Source: Pedobacter sp. Leaf41
GTDB lineage: Bacteria; Bacteroidota; Bacteroidia; Sphingobacteriales; Sphingobacteriaceae
NCBI RefSeq assembly: GCF_001422545.1
Contig: NZ_LMLE01000011.1
Span: 124,001-188,000 of the forward strand
Direction: 5' to 3'
Length of the DNA stretch: 64,000 nt
Shown here piece after piece: positions 9,326 through 18,271 of this stretch; position 1 is the first letter of the stretch; every line of letters begins with the position of its first letter. A model generated the notes under the pieces. That model was not told the DNA's origin. It worked only from the letters and a program-made list of their open reading frames with translations, and did no database searches. The position numbers and the translations under genes are program-made.

Positions 9326-9576
9326 TACATGTAATCTTTAAATTCATCCAACGGTTTGTTAAAATCATCAGATATATAAAGAATAGTTCCCTTCGCTGCT
9401 CCATATAAACTTTTTGGTTCTTCAACCACATTATTATTCTCTTCAGATGGTTTGAAGAAGTTTTTAGCGTGCTTAGCTTTCAAAAAATCAATAAAATCTT
9501 CTACCTCGTTTACCATGCCTTCTGGTAAGGTTTCTAATTTTTTAATGATATTTTGCGTAGCCGTAGTCATAGCCAA
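9325..9576 (-). CDS. DUF2281 antitoxin
   Basis: An 83-residue protein with an N-terminal helix typical of DUF2281 (LPEGMVNEVEDFIDFLK) and the conserved C-terminus of that family (GAAKGTILYISDDFNKPLDEF). DUF2281 proteins are the usual partners of PIN toxins of this type. The C-terminal segment is expected to insert into the toxin and the N-terminus to mediate dimerisation or DNA binding. It lies 14 nt after the mlaF stop, so it could be read from the mla promoter as well as its own. Confidence 0.82.
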   Translation of the reverse strand: MAMTTATQNIIKKLETLPEGMVNEVEDFIDFLKAKHAKNFFKPSEENNNVVEEPKSLYGAAKGTILYISDDFNKPLDEFKDYM

Positions 9577-9590
9577 ATATAAGGATTTTC

Positions 9591-10343
9591 TTAAAACTTG
9601 TCTTTTGCAGCTTTCATGAAGCGACTTGCAAATACAAAATCATTAAGTTCTTTAATTTCTGTATGGGCAATTTCCTTGTTGCTGCCTTCCCAAAATTTCT
9701 TTCCTTCGTGTAAAAATAAAATGTAATCTCCAATACCCATTACCGAGTTCATATCGTGAGTAACCACAATCGTTGTAGTTTTAAACTCTTCAGTAAGTTC
9801 TTGGATCAGTTCATCAATAACGATAGATGTTTTTGGATCTAAACCGGAGTTTGGCTCATCACAGAATAAGTATTTCGGGTTCATCGAAATTGCCCGGGCA
9901 ATACCCACACGCTTTTTCATCCCACCAGAAAGCTCTGCAGGAAAAAGTTTGTTTTTACCTGCCAGGTTTACGCGTTCTAAACAGAAGTTTACACGCTCTA
10001 TCTTTTCTTTACGGGTTTGATCAGTAAACATGTTTAAAGGAAACATGATGTTATCCTCCACCGTCATACTATCAAATAAAGCCGATCCCTGGAAGAGCAT
10101 TCCAATTTCTTTACGAACTTCAATGCGTTGCTCATAAGTCATTGGCGTAAAATCACGCCCATCGTATAAAACAGAACCCGAATCTGGCTGGTGCAAGCCA
10201 ACCATACATTTCAAGAGCGTTGTTTTTCCAGATCCAGAGCCTCCAATAATTAAATTGGTTACTCCTTCTTCAAATTTTCCTGAAATGCCTTTTAAAACAT
10301 CGTTCCCAGAGAATGATTTGTATATGTCTTTAACTTCAATCAT
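9591..10343 (-). CDS. mlaF: ABC transporter ATPase, MlaF type
   Basis: A 250-residue ATPase with Walker A GGSGSGKTT, signature LSGGMKKR and Walker B YLFCDEP, the pattern of MlaF/Mkl ATPases that power phospholipid transport between the membranes. I set the start at ATG 10343 (MIEVKDIYKSF), which overlaps the mlaE stop by one base (TAATG). The reading frame is open a further 33 nt upstream, but that extension does not look conserved. The substrate-binding MlaD protein is not encoded next to it. Confidence 0.88.
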   Translation of the reverse strand: MIEVKDIYKSFSGNDVLKGISGKFEEGVTNLIIGGSGSGKTTLLKCMVGLHQPDSGSVLYDGRDFTPMTYEQRIEVRKEIGMLFQGSALFDSMTVEDNIMFPLNMFTDQTRKEKIERVNFCLERVNLAGKNKLFPAELSGGMKKRVGIARAISMNPKYLFCDEPNSGLDPKTSIVIDELIQELTEEFKTTTIVVTHDMNSVMGIGDYILFLHEGKKFWEGSNKEIAHTEIKELNDFVFASRFMKAAKDKF

Positions 10344-11077
10344 TACAATAACAGTTGAGTAACCAAATAATCGCAAACAAGAATAGAAATACAGCTAATA
10401 ACAACCGCTCTTGTACTTGCCTGTGAAACCTCTAAAGCACCACCACGAACATAGAAACCTTCATAAGCCGGTACCGAGGTAATGATGAAACCAAAAACAA
10501 AAGCCTTAACTAATGCTACAACTATAGTGTAAGGATTAAAATCTGTTGTAATCCCTTGGATATATTCGGATGGGGTTACTGCTCCGGAAATTGATCCACC
10601 AATGTAACCACCAGAAATACTTAAAAACATGGAAATGATAACCAACATGGGAACCATTGTTATTCCAGAGATAATTTTTGGAAGAATGAGGTAACCAGGT
10701 GCATTAATTCCCATAATTTCCAGTGCATCAATTTGTTCAGTAACACGCATCGAACCAATTTCTGATGAGATGGCAGAGCCTATTTTACCTGCTAAAACAA
10801 TAGCACTAATGGTTGGGCTCAACTCTAAAATACTCGAATCACGGTTTACCGACCCAATAATGGTTTTAGGAATAAAATCACTTACCAACTGGAAAGCAAT
10901 TTGTAAAGTCATTACAGCGCCAATAAACGTAGAAATGATGGCAATTAAACCCAAAGAACCCACGCCAACATAATCCATTTGTTTAGCGATTTCTTTGAGA
11001 TATATTTTCAGTTTTTCCGGCTTTCTGAATACAGACTTGAGTAGCAGGATGTATCTGCCGAAATTGGTAAAATTCAT
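10343..11077 (-). CDS. mlaE: ABC transporter permease, MlaE type
   Basis: A 244-residue integral membrane protein of the MlaE family, with an amphipathic N-terminus (about 1-35) followed by five to six membrane segments. The family signature GKIGSAISSEIGSMRVTEQ and IDALEIMGINAP are present. It forms the inner-membrane channel of the MlaFEDB-type lipid transporter. It is the first gene of a minus-strand unit mlaE-mlaF-antitoxin-toxin-methyltransferase and is divergent from the SDR gene at 11223. Confidence 0.88.
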   Translation of the reverse strand: MNFTNFGRYILLLKSVFRKPEKLKIYLKEIAKQMDYVGVGSLGLIAIISTFIGAVMTLQIAFQLVSDFIPKTIIGSVNRDSSILELSPTISAIVLAGKIGSAISSEIGSMRVTEQIDALEIMGINAPGYLILPKIISGITMVPMLVIISMFLSISGGYIGGSISGAVTPSEYIQGITTDFNPYTIVVALVKAFVFGFIITSVPAYEGFYVRGGALEVSQASTRAVVISCISILVCDYLVTQLLL

Positions 11078-11222
11078 TCCGTATGTATTGCTTAATTTAA
11101 ATGATCATTTTATATTACTACAAAGAAACGATAAAAAAGTTGGAGCGCTTTGATAATTGCGAAAATATTCGTGGTTTAGAATATAAATATGGTTTTTTGT
11201 CAACAAAAATTAATTAATAACT

Positions 11223-11912
11223 ATGAAAGCGGTAATAACAGGAGCAACAAAAGGAATTGGTAGAGCAATTGCAATTAAACTCTGGAAAGAAGGTTATCAT
11301 TTGGCGCTGGTAGCTCGGGGTTTGGAAGAACTTACCGCATTACGAGATGAATTATTTCTCAGTGGGAGAACAGTTTTAGTATACGCGGTAGACTGCGCAG
11401 ATAAAGATGCAGTTTATCAATTTTTACATGATGTAGAAAACGATTTTGGTTTCGCAGATGTGTTGGTTAATAATGTTGGTGCTTTTTTACCAGGAAGTAT
11501 GTTGGATGAAGCCGATGATGCTTTCGAAAAACAACAAGCCCTTAATGTGAATGCGGCATATTATATAAGTAAATTTTTTGGAAAAAAAATGCGTACAGAT
11601 CAACGTGGGCATATATTCAATATTTGTTCGGTAGCAAGTAAAGCCCCTGTAGAAAATGGTGGAAGTTATAGTGTAACAAAAGCAGCGATGTTAAGTCTTA
11701 ACAATGTATTGCGGCAAGAGTTAGCTTCTCACAACGTTAAAGTAACTGCTTTTTTGCCGGGTTCAACAAAAACCTCATCCTGGGAGGGGACGACTATTCC
11801 GGATGAAAAATTTGTACAGCCCGAAGATATTGCAGAAACTTTATTTACCATTTTAAACTTAAGTAAAGGGGTAAATGTTGATGAGGTTTTGATTACTCCG
11901 CTGAATTTTTAA
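11223..11912 (+). CDS. Short-chain dehydrogenase/reductase
   Basis: A 229-residue classical SDR with the nucleotide-binding motif TGATKGIG (residues 6-13), the NNVG motif and the catalytic Ser-Tyr-x3-Lys set (SYSVTKAA). This resembles 3-oxoacyl-ACP reductase (FabG-like) enzymes, but the substrate cannot be told. It is divergent from mlaE and sits 11 nt upstream of the PspC-domain gene. Confidence 0.85.
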   Translation: MKAVITGATKGIGRAIAIKLWKEGYHLALVARGLEELTALRDELFLSGRTVLVYAVDCADKDAVYQFLHDVENDFGFADVLVNNVGAFLPGSMLDEADDAFEKQQALNVNAAYYISKFFGKKMRTDQRGHIFNICSVASKAPVENGGSYSVTKAAMLSLNNVLRQELASHNVKVTAFLPGSTKTSSWEGTTIPDEKFVQPEDIAETLFTILNLSKGVNVDEVLITPLNF

Positions 11913-11923
11913 ACACACACAAA

Positions 11924-12628
11924 ATGAACAGCGTTATGGAAAAGAAGCTTTTTAGAAACGAACACGATAAGATGATTGCCGGTGTAGCTTCTGGACTTGC
12001 AGATTACATGCAAGTAGAGGTTACCATAGTGAGGCTATTATTTGTGCTATCAACCATATTTATGGCTGGAGCCGGCTTAATTGCTTATATCGTAATGTGG
12101 ATTATCGTGCCGGTTAACAATGACCCATCGTTAAAATTCACAAAATTTAATGATTATTTTAACAAAAATAATCCAAATACACCGCCATTTGGGAATTCAA
12201 ATCCTTTTGGAGGAACTACCAATACTGGAAATACAAACTGGTCTCAACCGATAAACGAAACGGAGAAAAAACCATTTGAAACGCAGCCAGATTTTGGTAA
12301 AATGAGCAAGCCGAACGATGCTGGAAGAACCGTGGCTGGTTTACTCCTTTTGGTAATTGGTTGCATATTTTTGATGCGGGAGCTTGACTTTATTCCCGAG
12401 TGGTTTACCATCCGCAACTTCTTCAAGTTTATGTGGCCGCTTATTTTTATCGCTTTAGGAATTGGCATTATTGCGAAATCAAAAAGAAAAAATGAATGGG
12501 CATCATTCCAAAATCAACAAGCCCAGGAGGAAGAAAAAAAGGCTGCCGATTTTACTGAAACTACAGTGGTAGAAGAGGAACCCAAAAACGACAACAATTC
12601 AACATCAACTACTCACCCTCAAGCATAA
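11924..12628 (+). CDS. PspC-domain membrane protein
   Basis: A 234-residue protein with an N-terminal PspC domain (KKLFRNEHDKMIAGVASGLADYM... then a transmembrane helix ending at about residue 65), an Asn/Thr/Pro-rich linker, and two more membrane helices of the LiaI/DUF5668 type at about 140-185. PspC domains take part in envelope stress responses. The start at ATG 11924 is provisional, because ATG 11939 (MEKKLFRNE) fits the PspC domain start equally well. It pairs with the LiaF-like gene 5 nt downstream. Confidence 0.8.
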   Translation: MNSVMEKKLFRNEHDKMIAGVASGLADYMQVEVTIVRLLFVLSTIFMAGAGLIAYIVMWIIVPVNNDPSLKFTKFNDYFNKNNPNTPPFGNSNPFGGTTNTGNTNWSQPINETEKKPFETQPDFGKMSKPNDAGRTVAGLLLLVIGCIFLMRELDFIPEWFTIRNFFKFMWPLIFIALGIGIIAKSKRKNEWASFQNQQAQEEEKKAADFTETTVVEEEPKNDNNSTSTTHPQA

Positions 12629-12633
12629 ACATT

Positions 12634-13617
12634 ATGAAAATAGATAGATTAATTTGGGGTATTTTACTGCTTTTTATTGGTGGTGTACTTCTACTAGAAA
12701 ACTTTGGTGTTATTGATTTTTACTGGCGTAGCATTTGGGGCTTTTGGCCTGTGTTTCTAATCATTGCTGGTTTAAACATATTATTCAATAGAAACAATTC
12801 GCAAACCGGTAGCATCATTTCGGTTGGAGTTTTAGTTTTGGCATTGGCATTTTTATTTTATAAAGGCCAACAAGAACCTAGTCAAAGTGGTTGGTGGGGC
12901 CATAAGTTTAAGAAAGATATCGATATTACTATCGATGATAGCGGCAATGACAACGATGATGAAAGTGACCACACCGATACTGCATTTAACAGCTTGAAAT
13001 TGGCGGAGCCTTTTGTTGAAGCAGAAAATACTAAGAAAACCGTTTTAAATATTTCCGGTGGAGGAATTTCATTCAACCTGGACGGCGAAACATCTGAACT
13101 GATTAATGCCCAGGTTAAAAAGAGCCATGGTAATTTTTCGTTAAAGAAATTAATTACCGATTCGGCAACTGTGCTTACTTTTAGCATGGACGATAGAAAA
13201 AGCAAATGGAAATTTGGCGAAAATGGTAACGATGTAGATTTTAAACTGAACAAAGCTGCCAATTGGGATATTCTGATGAAGCTTGGTGCTGGTGAAGCCA
13301 ATTTCGATTTCGCCGATTACAAAGTTCGTACTTTCCGTTTTGATGGTGGTGCAGCAGCGCTGGATATTAAATTCGGCGACTTACTTCCCATTACTGATGT
13401 GATTGTAAAATCGGGAGTGGCTGACGTGAAAATTAAAGTGCCAACCAATTCCGGTTGTCGCATTAAAACAAAAACAGGCTTATCTGCAAAAGATTTTGAA
13501 GGTTTTGAAAAACTAAGCGATGGCGTTTATGAAACCTCAAACTATAAAACATCAACCAAAAAGATTTTTATCAATTTAGACGGCGGATTAAGTAGCTTTG
13601 AAGTGTCAAGGTATTAG
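12634..13617 (+). CDS. LiaF-like membrane protein (DUF5668)
   Basis: A 327-residue protein. The N-terminus has three hydrophobic segments in the LiaI/LiaF-like arrangement (WGILLLFIGGVLLLENFG). Then comes an acidic Asp-rich linker (about 90-120), then a beta-rich C-terminal domain of the DUF4097/LiaF type made of repeated strands ending INLDGGLSSFEV. LiaF proteins modulate cell-envelope stress signalling in Firmicutes; the role here is inferred. It is translated right after the PspC gene, which supports a joint envelope function. Confidence 0.72.
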   Translation: MKIDRLIWGILLLFIGGVLLLENFGVIDFYWRSIWGFWPVFLIIAGLNILFNRNNSQTGSIISVGVLVLALAFLFYKGQQEPSQSGWWGHKFKKDIDITIDDSGNDNDDESDHTDTAFNSLKLAEPFVEAENTKKTVLNISGGGISFNLDGETSELINAQVKKSHGNFSLKKLITDSATVLTFSMDDRKSKWKFGENGNDVDFKLNKAANWDILMKLGAGEANFDFADYKVRTFRFDGGAAALDIKFGDLLPITDVIVKSGVADVKIKVPTNSGCRIKTKTGLSAKDFEGFEKLSDGVYETSNYKTSTKKIFINLDGGLSSFEVSRY

Positions 13618-13680
13618 AAAGCTCAAAGAATAAAGCGAAGAGCTGGATGCTGTTCGTAAATAAAATATTAATCATACAAA

Positions 13681-13711
13681 GCCCTCCTTTCTGGGGAGGG
13701 TTTGGAGGGGC
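13681..13711. repeat. G/C-run palindrome (family C)
   Basis: GCCCTCCTTTCTGGGGAGGG followed by TTTGGAGGGGC. It is a short imperfect palindrome of CCCTCC/GGAGGG runs, ending 2 nt before the start codon of the RDD gene, where GGAGGGG may also serve as its ribosome binding site. Related copies occur at about 22.0, 22.2, 28.5, 28.6, 35.6 and 57.9-58.1 kb. Confidence 0.7.
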
Positions 13712-13713
13712 TT

Positions 13714-14316
13714 ATGGAATACACAGTTGTAATTAATGGAAAACCTCAAGGCCCATATAGTTTAGCTGAACTTAAAAATTTAGATATTACACCCAATACA
13801 TTCATTCGCAAACCTGGAATGGATGACTATAAAGAAGCTCACGCGATGGAAGAATTGCGTGAGCTTTTGGGTTTTAAGTATCAAAAGACAGCACCTCAAT
13901 ATTTTGCCGCTTTCGATCAGCGATTGTTGGCTTCGGTGATTGACCATTTCATCATCTTTGGATTTTACTCGGTTATCATTTTAGTTAGCTTTGTTTTTAT
14001 CGAAGGGAAAGATGCCCGGATAATGGCATTTTTGATTCCATTTCCATCAATTTTTATCATCAAGCTTATTTATGGGAGTGTTGCCGAATCTTCAGCTTCA
14101 CAAGCTACAATAGGGAAAAAATTACTCAACATTAAGGTAACCGATCTCGAAGGATCACGGATTTCATTTAGTAGATCCTTAGCCAGAAATTTCTCCAAAA
14201 TCCTTTCCGTAGTGCCAGTTTTTTTTGGTTATTTGTACAGCTTCCTCAATAAGAAAAACCAGTGCTGGCACGATATTGCAGCCGATGCGCTGGTGATTAA
14301 AGATAGGCTGATATAG
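13714..14316 (+). CDS. GYF_2-RDD membrane protein
   Basis: A protein of about 200 residues with an N-terminal GYF_2/DUF4339 domain (YTVVINGKPQGPYSLAELK, residues 3-55) and a C-terminal RDD domain. The RDD part has three membrane helices, the FDQRLLASVID start and the typical end QCWHDIAADALVI. GYF_2 domains bind proline-rich peptides; the role of RDD proteins is mostly unknown. ATG 13714 is preferred over the in-frame TTG at 13702 because the purine-rich GGAGGGG lies just upstream of it. Confidence 0.8.
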   Translation: MEYTVVINGKPQGPYSLAELKNLDITPNTFIRKPGMDDYKEAHAMEELRELLGFKYQKTAPQYFAAFDQRLLASVIDHFIIFGFYSVIILVSFVFIEGKDARIMAFLIPFPSIFIIKLIYGSVAESSASQATIGKKLLNIKVTDLEGSRISFSRSLARNFSKILSVVPVFFGYLYSFLNKKNQCWHDIAADALVIKDRLI

Positions 14317-14366
14317 AATAAAAGTCATTCTCTCCTTCAAAATTCTCTCATTCAAATTTCTATCTA

Positions 14367-14374
14367 TATCTTTG
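14367..14374 (+). promoter_or_regulatory. Candidate -7 element for ispG (TATCTTTG)
   Basis: TATCTTTG matches TAnnTTTG and ends only 7 nt before the ispG ATG at 14382. Transcription would begin at about the start codon, which would give a leaderless or nearly leaderless mRNA. The -33 element is not evident. Confidence 0.4.
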
Positions 14375-14381
14375 CAATCAC

Positions 14382-16364
14382 ATGGAAAATTTATCGGTAA
14401 AGCATGATTTAGAAGGTGGTTATTGTAACAGTTTAACCACTTATTCAAGATTTTTAACTCGTGAAGTAAAAATCGGTGACATCGCTTTGGGTGGTCACAA
14501 CCCCATTCGAATACAATCTATGACCACTACCGACACCATGGATACCATCGGAACGGTTGAACAAACCATACGCATGGTAGAATCGGGTTGCGAGTATGTT
14601 CGCATTACCGCTCCAAGTATAAAAGAGGCCGAAAATTTAGCCAACATCAAAAAGGAGTTGCGTTTCCGTGGATATGATGTTCCGCTGATTGCCGATATAC
14701 ATTTCACGCCGAATGCTGCAGAAATGGCGGCAAGAATTGTGGAAAAAGTACGTGTAAACCCTGGTAACTATGCTGATAAAAAGAAATTTGAAAATTTAGA
14801 GTATACTCAAGATGCTTATACCGCAGAACTGGAGCGAATCAACAAAAAGTTCATTCCGTTAATAAAAATCTGCAAAGAGTACGGAACAGCAATGCGTATT
14901 GGTACCAATCATGGTTCGCTATCTGATCGGATTATGAGCCATTATGGTGATACGCCACGAGGAATGGTAGAATCTGCAATGGAGTTTATCCGCATGTGCG
15001 AAGCTGAAAATTACTACAACCTGGTTATTTCCATGAAAGCCAGCAACACGCAGGTAATGGTTCAGGCCTACCGTTTGTTGGTTGAAACCATGGTAAAAGA
15101 AGGGATGAATTATCCGTTACACTTAGGTGTTACCGAAGCGGGCGATGGCGAAGACGGTCGGATTAAATCAGCTGTAGGAATTGGAACTTTACTAGAAGAT
15201 GGTTTAGGTGATACCATCCGCGTATCATTAACAGAAGATCCTGAATTTGAAGCACCGGTTGCTAAAGCATTGGCAGATCGATATGCTTTAAGAAGTCAGA
15301 AGTCTGAAGTCGGAAGTCGAGAGATTGATGACGCATCTAGACTTCGGACTTCGGACTTTAGACTACAGACTTATTCACCCTATGCCTATTCTCGCAGAGT
15401 TACTGAACCCGTACAACATATTGGTGGTCACCACCATCCGGTAGTAATGATCGATGTGTCGCAAGAAAATTTAAAAGACCCTTATTTTTTAAATGCTGTT
15501 GGCTATAACTATAGCGCAGGATTAGATAAGTACAATTTAACCGATCAAGCTTGCGATTTGGTTTTCTTGGGAGATAACTTGCCCTCGTTTTCGTTCCCCG
15601 GCAACTTAAAACAAATTTATAACCATAAAACATGGTTGGCTTTAAGAGATAAACATAATTGTCATCCTGTATTTTCTTTAGATGAATTTAATGCCTCCAC
15701 CATAAAGGATGAGCATTTAAACTTTGTAGAGATTGATGCAACGCAGTTCAATCACTTGTCGTTACATCAATTGGTAAATGTTGTTTTTATTTTAAACACT
15801 TCGGCTCAACACGGTATGGCCGAACAACGAGCTTTCTTTGTTGCGCTACAAGAAAAAAATCTACAGATTCCGGTAATTATTAAGAGAACTTATAAAGATT
15901 TAGATGCAGATAATTTGCAATTGTATGCAGCTACTGATTTGGGTGCATTATTTACCGATGGGTTTGGCGATGGAATTTGGATTGACGCCGCTGGACAAAA
16001 TTTAGCCTTATTGAATGCGACTAGCTTTGGCATTTTGCAGGCAACCAGAACTCGGATTAGTAAAACTGAATATATTTCTTGTCCGAGTTGTGGAAGAACA
16101 CTTTTCGATTTACAGGAAACCACTCAGTTAATCCGTTCACGTACTGACCACTTAAAAGGGTTGAAAATTGGGATCATGGGTTGCATTGTAAACGGTCCCG
16201 GTGAAATGGCTGATGCCGATTACGGTTATGTAGGAACGGGCCCTGATAAAATTACCTTGTATCGTGGGCAGGAAGTAGTGAAGAAAAATGTAAATACAGC
16301 CTTTGCGTTAGATGAATTGATCGAAATTATCAAAGGCGACGGAAATTGGATAGAGAAGGTTTAA
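14382..16364 (+). CDS. ispG: 4-hydroxy-3-methylbut-2-en-1-yl diphosphate synthase (long form)
   Basis: IspG (GcpE) makes HMBPP from MEcPP in the non-mevalonate isoprenoid pathway with a [4Fe-4S] cluster. The 660-residue protein is the long form seen in Bacteroidota and Chlamydiae: a TIM barrel (about 20-300), an insert domain (about 330-540) and a C-terminal cluster domain. The cluster ligands are C567, C570 (CPSCGRTL) and C601, with E608 in GCIVNGPGE. Residues 304-330 are encoded by an in-frame palindromic repeat at the barrel/insert junction and look foreign to the fold. No better in-frame ATG is present downstream of the chosen start. Confidence 0.93.
   Translation: MENLSVKHDLEGGYCNSLTTYSRFLTREVKIGDIALGGHNPIRIQSMTTTDTMDTIGTVEQTIRMVESGCEYVRITAPSIKEAENLANIKKELRFRGYDVPLIADIHFTPNAAEMAARIVEKVRVNPGNYADKKKFENLEYTQDAYTAELERINKKFIPLIKICKEYGTAMRIGTNHGSLSDRIMSHYGDTPRGMVESAMEFIRMCEAENYYNLVISMKASNTQVMVQAYRLLVETMVKEGMNYPLHLGVTEAGDGEDGRIKSAVGIGTLLEDGLGDTIRVSLTEDPEFEAPVAKALADRYALRSQKSEVGSREIDDASRLRTSDFRLQTYSPYAYSRRVTEPVQHIGGHHHPVVMIDVSQENLKDPYFLNAVGYNYSAGLDKYNLTDQACDLVFLGDNLPSFSFPGNLKQIYNHKTWLALRDKHNCHPVFSLDEFNASTIKDEHLNFVEIDATQFNHLSLHQLVNVVFILNTSAQHGMAEQRAFFVALQEKNLQIPVIIKRTYKDLDADNLQLYAATDLGALFTDGFGDGIWIDAAGQNLALLNATSFGILQATRTRISKTEYISCPSCGRTLFDLQETTQLIRSRTDHLKGLKIGIMGCIVNGPGEMADADYGYVGTGPDKITLYRGQEVVKKNVNTAFALDELIEIIKGDGNWIEKV
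15291..15372 (+). repeat. Tandem palindrome inserted in frame within ispG
   Basis: The left arm (15291-15321) repeats AGAAGTC/GGAAGTC units. The right arm (about 15336-15372) carries the reverse complement, GACTTCGGACTTCGGACTTT. The 81-82-nt element keeps the reading frame and encodes about 27 polar residues, between the conserved stretches ALADRYAL and YSPYAYSRR. Confidence 0.85.
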
Positions 16365-16380
16365 AAATGTTTTAGTTCTC

Positions 16381-16404
16381 ATGGTCTGTGCCCTCACAGA
16401 CCAT
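16381..16404. repeat. Perfect palindrome ATGGTCTGTG/CACAGACCAT (family D)
   Basis: Ten-base arms with a CCCT loop, 16 nt after the ispG stop. There is no T-run after it, so it is not a standard terminator. Related sequence is found at 56661-56721. Confidence 0.8.
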
Positions 16405-16510
16405 TATAATCCATTCAATTTCTCTCTTGAAGGACACACACCGAGGGTTTAAAGTTATATATCATCCGCAAATTCCTAGAACTATAATCAATTACCCCTA
16501 AATTAACTCT

Positions 16511-17785
16511 ATGCGCATTCCTGAATTTCAAATTATTTTTGGTGAACTCAGAAACTGGCTTTCGAGTAGAGGCTTAACTGGTGGCGAGTTAATTTATTCT
16601 TATTTCTTCATCGGGTTAGTTGGTGTTACGCTTTTTCTTTTTATCACAATATTTTTAACACGGCAGGCTTTTATTGCCGTTGTGAAAAGCGCCAAAACAA
16701 AGTCTAACTGGCAGAGCGCACTTTTTGAATTTAGGGTATTTAGGGCTTTTGCACTCATTTTTGGTGCCTATATTATTTATAACGCTGTTCCTTTTGTTTT
16801 TGTTGATTTTAAGGTTTGGTTGTTTTACGCCTCAATTTTCGCTAAAATATACATTGTTTTAGCGGTGATGTTTGCAGTAAATGCATTCTTGAATGCATTG
16901 GTTTCCATTATGGAAGCATCCAAAAAATATGCTGATAAACCGATCAGAAGTTATAAGCAAGTAGCAAAGATTGTTTTCTATATCGTAGGGTTTGTATTGA
17001 TCTTATCGATTATTTTAAACCAGTCTCCATTGTATATTTTTGGAGGTTTTGGTGCAGTAACAGCGGTTTTTATTTTGGTTTTCCGCGATCCGATTTTGGG
17101 TTTTGTGGCCTCTGTGCAAATGAGCGCCATTGATTTAGTAAGGGTAGGCGATTGGATTACCGTCGAAAAATACGGTGCCGATGGCGAAGTGACCGAAATT
17201 AATCTAACGACAATTAAAGTTCGAAATTGGGATAAAACCGTGACGATAGTTCCAAGTTATGCCATTGTAAGTGAATCTTTCAAAAATTGGCGGGCAATGG
17301 AAGAGAGCGAAGGGCGGAGAATTAAAAGGCACATCAACATTAAAATTTCCAGCATTAAATTCTGCGATGATGAGTTGATTGGCCGTTTAAAAAGCATCGA
17401 TTTCCTAAAAGATTATTTGAGAGAAACGCAGTTACAAATCGAAACTTTTAATGCGGAGAATACGGTAAATCCGAATAATTTGGTTAACGGACGACACATG
17501 ACAAACATAGGAACCTTTAGGGTTTATGCGGAGAAATATTTGGAGAGCAATCCACACATCAATACTGATTTAACCTTCATGGTTAGGCAGTTACAGGCTA
17601 CAGAGAACGGTCTACCTATCGAAATTTATGTGTTTTCGAAAGAAAAAGGACTAAAGAAATTTGAAGAAGTTGCTGCAGATATTTTCGATCATTTACTCGC
17701 TGCAGTTCCTTATTTCGATTTAGAAATTTTTCAAAGCCCGAGTGGAAGCGACATGCGAGGTTTTGTAGGAAGAGGAACTGATTAA
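16511..17785 (+). CDS. Mechanosensitive ion channel, MscS family
   Basis: A 424-residue protein with about five membrane helices in residues 25-195. The last is the pore-lining helix with the family pattern (GGFGAVTAVFILVFRDPILGFVAS), followed by the cytosolic beta domain (VGDWITVEKYGADGEVTEI). The short size and the long C-terminal domain match the YbdG/MscS-like group. It would release solutes on hypo-osmotic shock. It stands alone after ispG with 146 nt between. Confidence 0.87.
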   Translation: MRIPEFQIIFGELRNWLSSRGLTGGELIYSYFFIGLVGVTLFLFITIFLTRQAFIAVVKSAKTKSNWQSALFEFRVFRAFALIFGAYIIYNAVPFVFVDFKVWLFYASIFAKIYIVLAVMFAVNAFLNALVSIMEASKKYADKPIRSYKQVAKIVFYIVGFVLILSIILNQSPLYIFGGFGAVTAVFILVFRDPILGFVASVQMSAIDLVRVGDWITVEKYGADGEVTEINLTTIKVRNWDKTVTIVPSYAIVSESFKNWRAMEESEGRRIKRHINIKISSIKFCDDELIGRLKSIDFLKDYLRETQLQIETFNAENTVNPNNLVNGRHMTNIGTFRVYAEKYLESNPHINTDLTFMVRQLQATENGLPIEIYVFSKEKGLKKFEEVAADIFDHLLAAVPYFDLEIFQSPSGSDMRGFVGRGTD

Positions 17786-18271
17786 ATTTGCTAATTGCTT
17801 CTTTATACTCTCGTGATGCTGAGGGTTATTTATTTCATAAAAATCAATATTAGCGACGTTTTTACAGCGGGGTGTTTATTTGTCTTAGCCAGTCGGGCTA
17901 CCTTCTTTTGGAACTAAAAGAAACAAAAGTGCCGGCTGAAAATTATTCATTGATATTTATCTTTTTATTGGTATTCATGAGGGCTACGCCGTTTTTGTTT
18001 TAAAGTTTCTGCCAGGGCTTGAACAATACAGCCCCAAAAATTTGTTAGGCCGGTTTAAAGTATAACGGAGAAACAGTACTTTGGCCCTACAAACTGCAAA
18101 ACAGGTCAAGCTTAAGTTGCTTGCTTATAGCTACTTAACAAATAATGTCAATGGTAATTTATTTCAGCATCTTGCTTGCTATTGAGACCCTGAAATAAAT
18201 TCAGGGTGACGACCGCCCTAATAAGAATTTAAATATTTAGGCGATTAAACTTAAGGCGGTCGTAATATTAA
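17786..18271. other. 486-nt noncoding gap with repeat-like sequence
   Basis: No convincing ORF is present. It contains CTTTTGGAACTAAAAG (17935-17950), a small inverted repeat. There is also an imperfect hairpin ACCCTGAAATAAATTCAGGGT (about 18186-18206) and a CGACCGCC/GGCGGTCG inverted repeat (about 18209-18262) just past the stop of the alpha/beta hydrolase gene. The rest looks like decayed dispersed repeat rather than a gene; I cannot name a family. Confidence 0.5.

Noticed and set aside
12882..13301. Antisense frame of 139 codons opposite the LiaF-like gene
   Set aside because: A shadow of a well-supported gene with no own start signal or recognisable domain.
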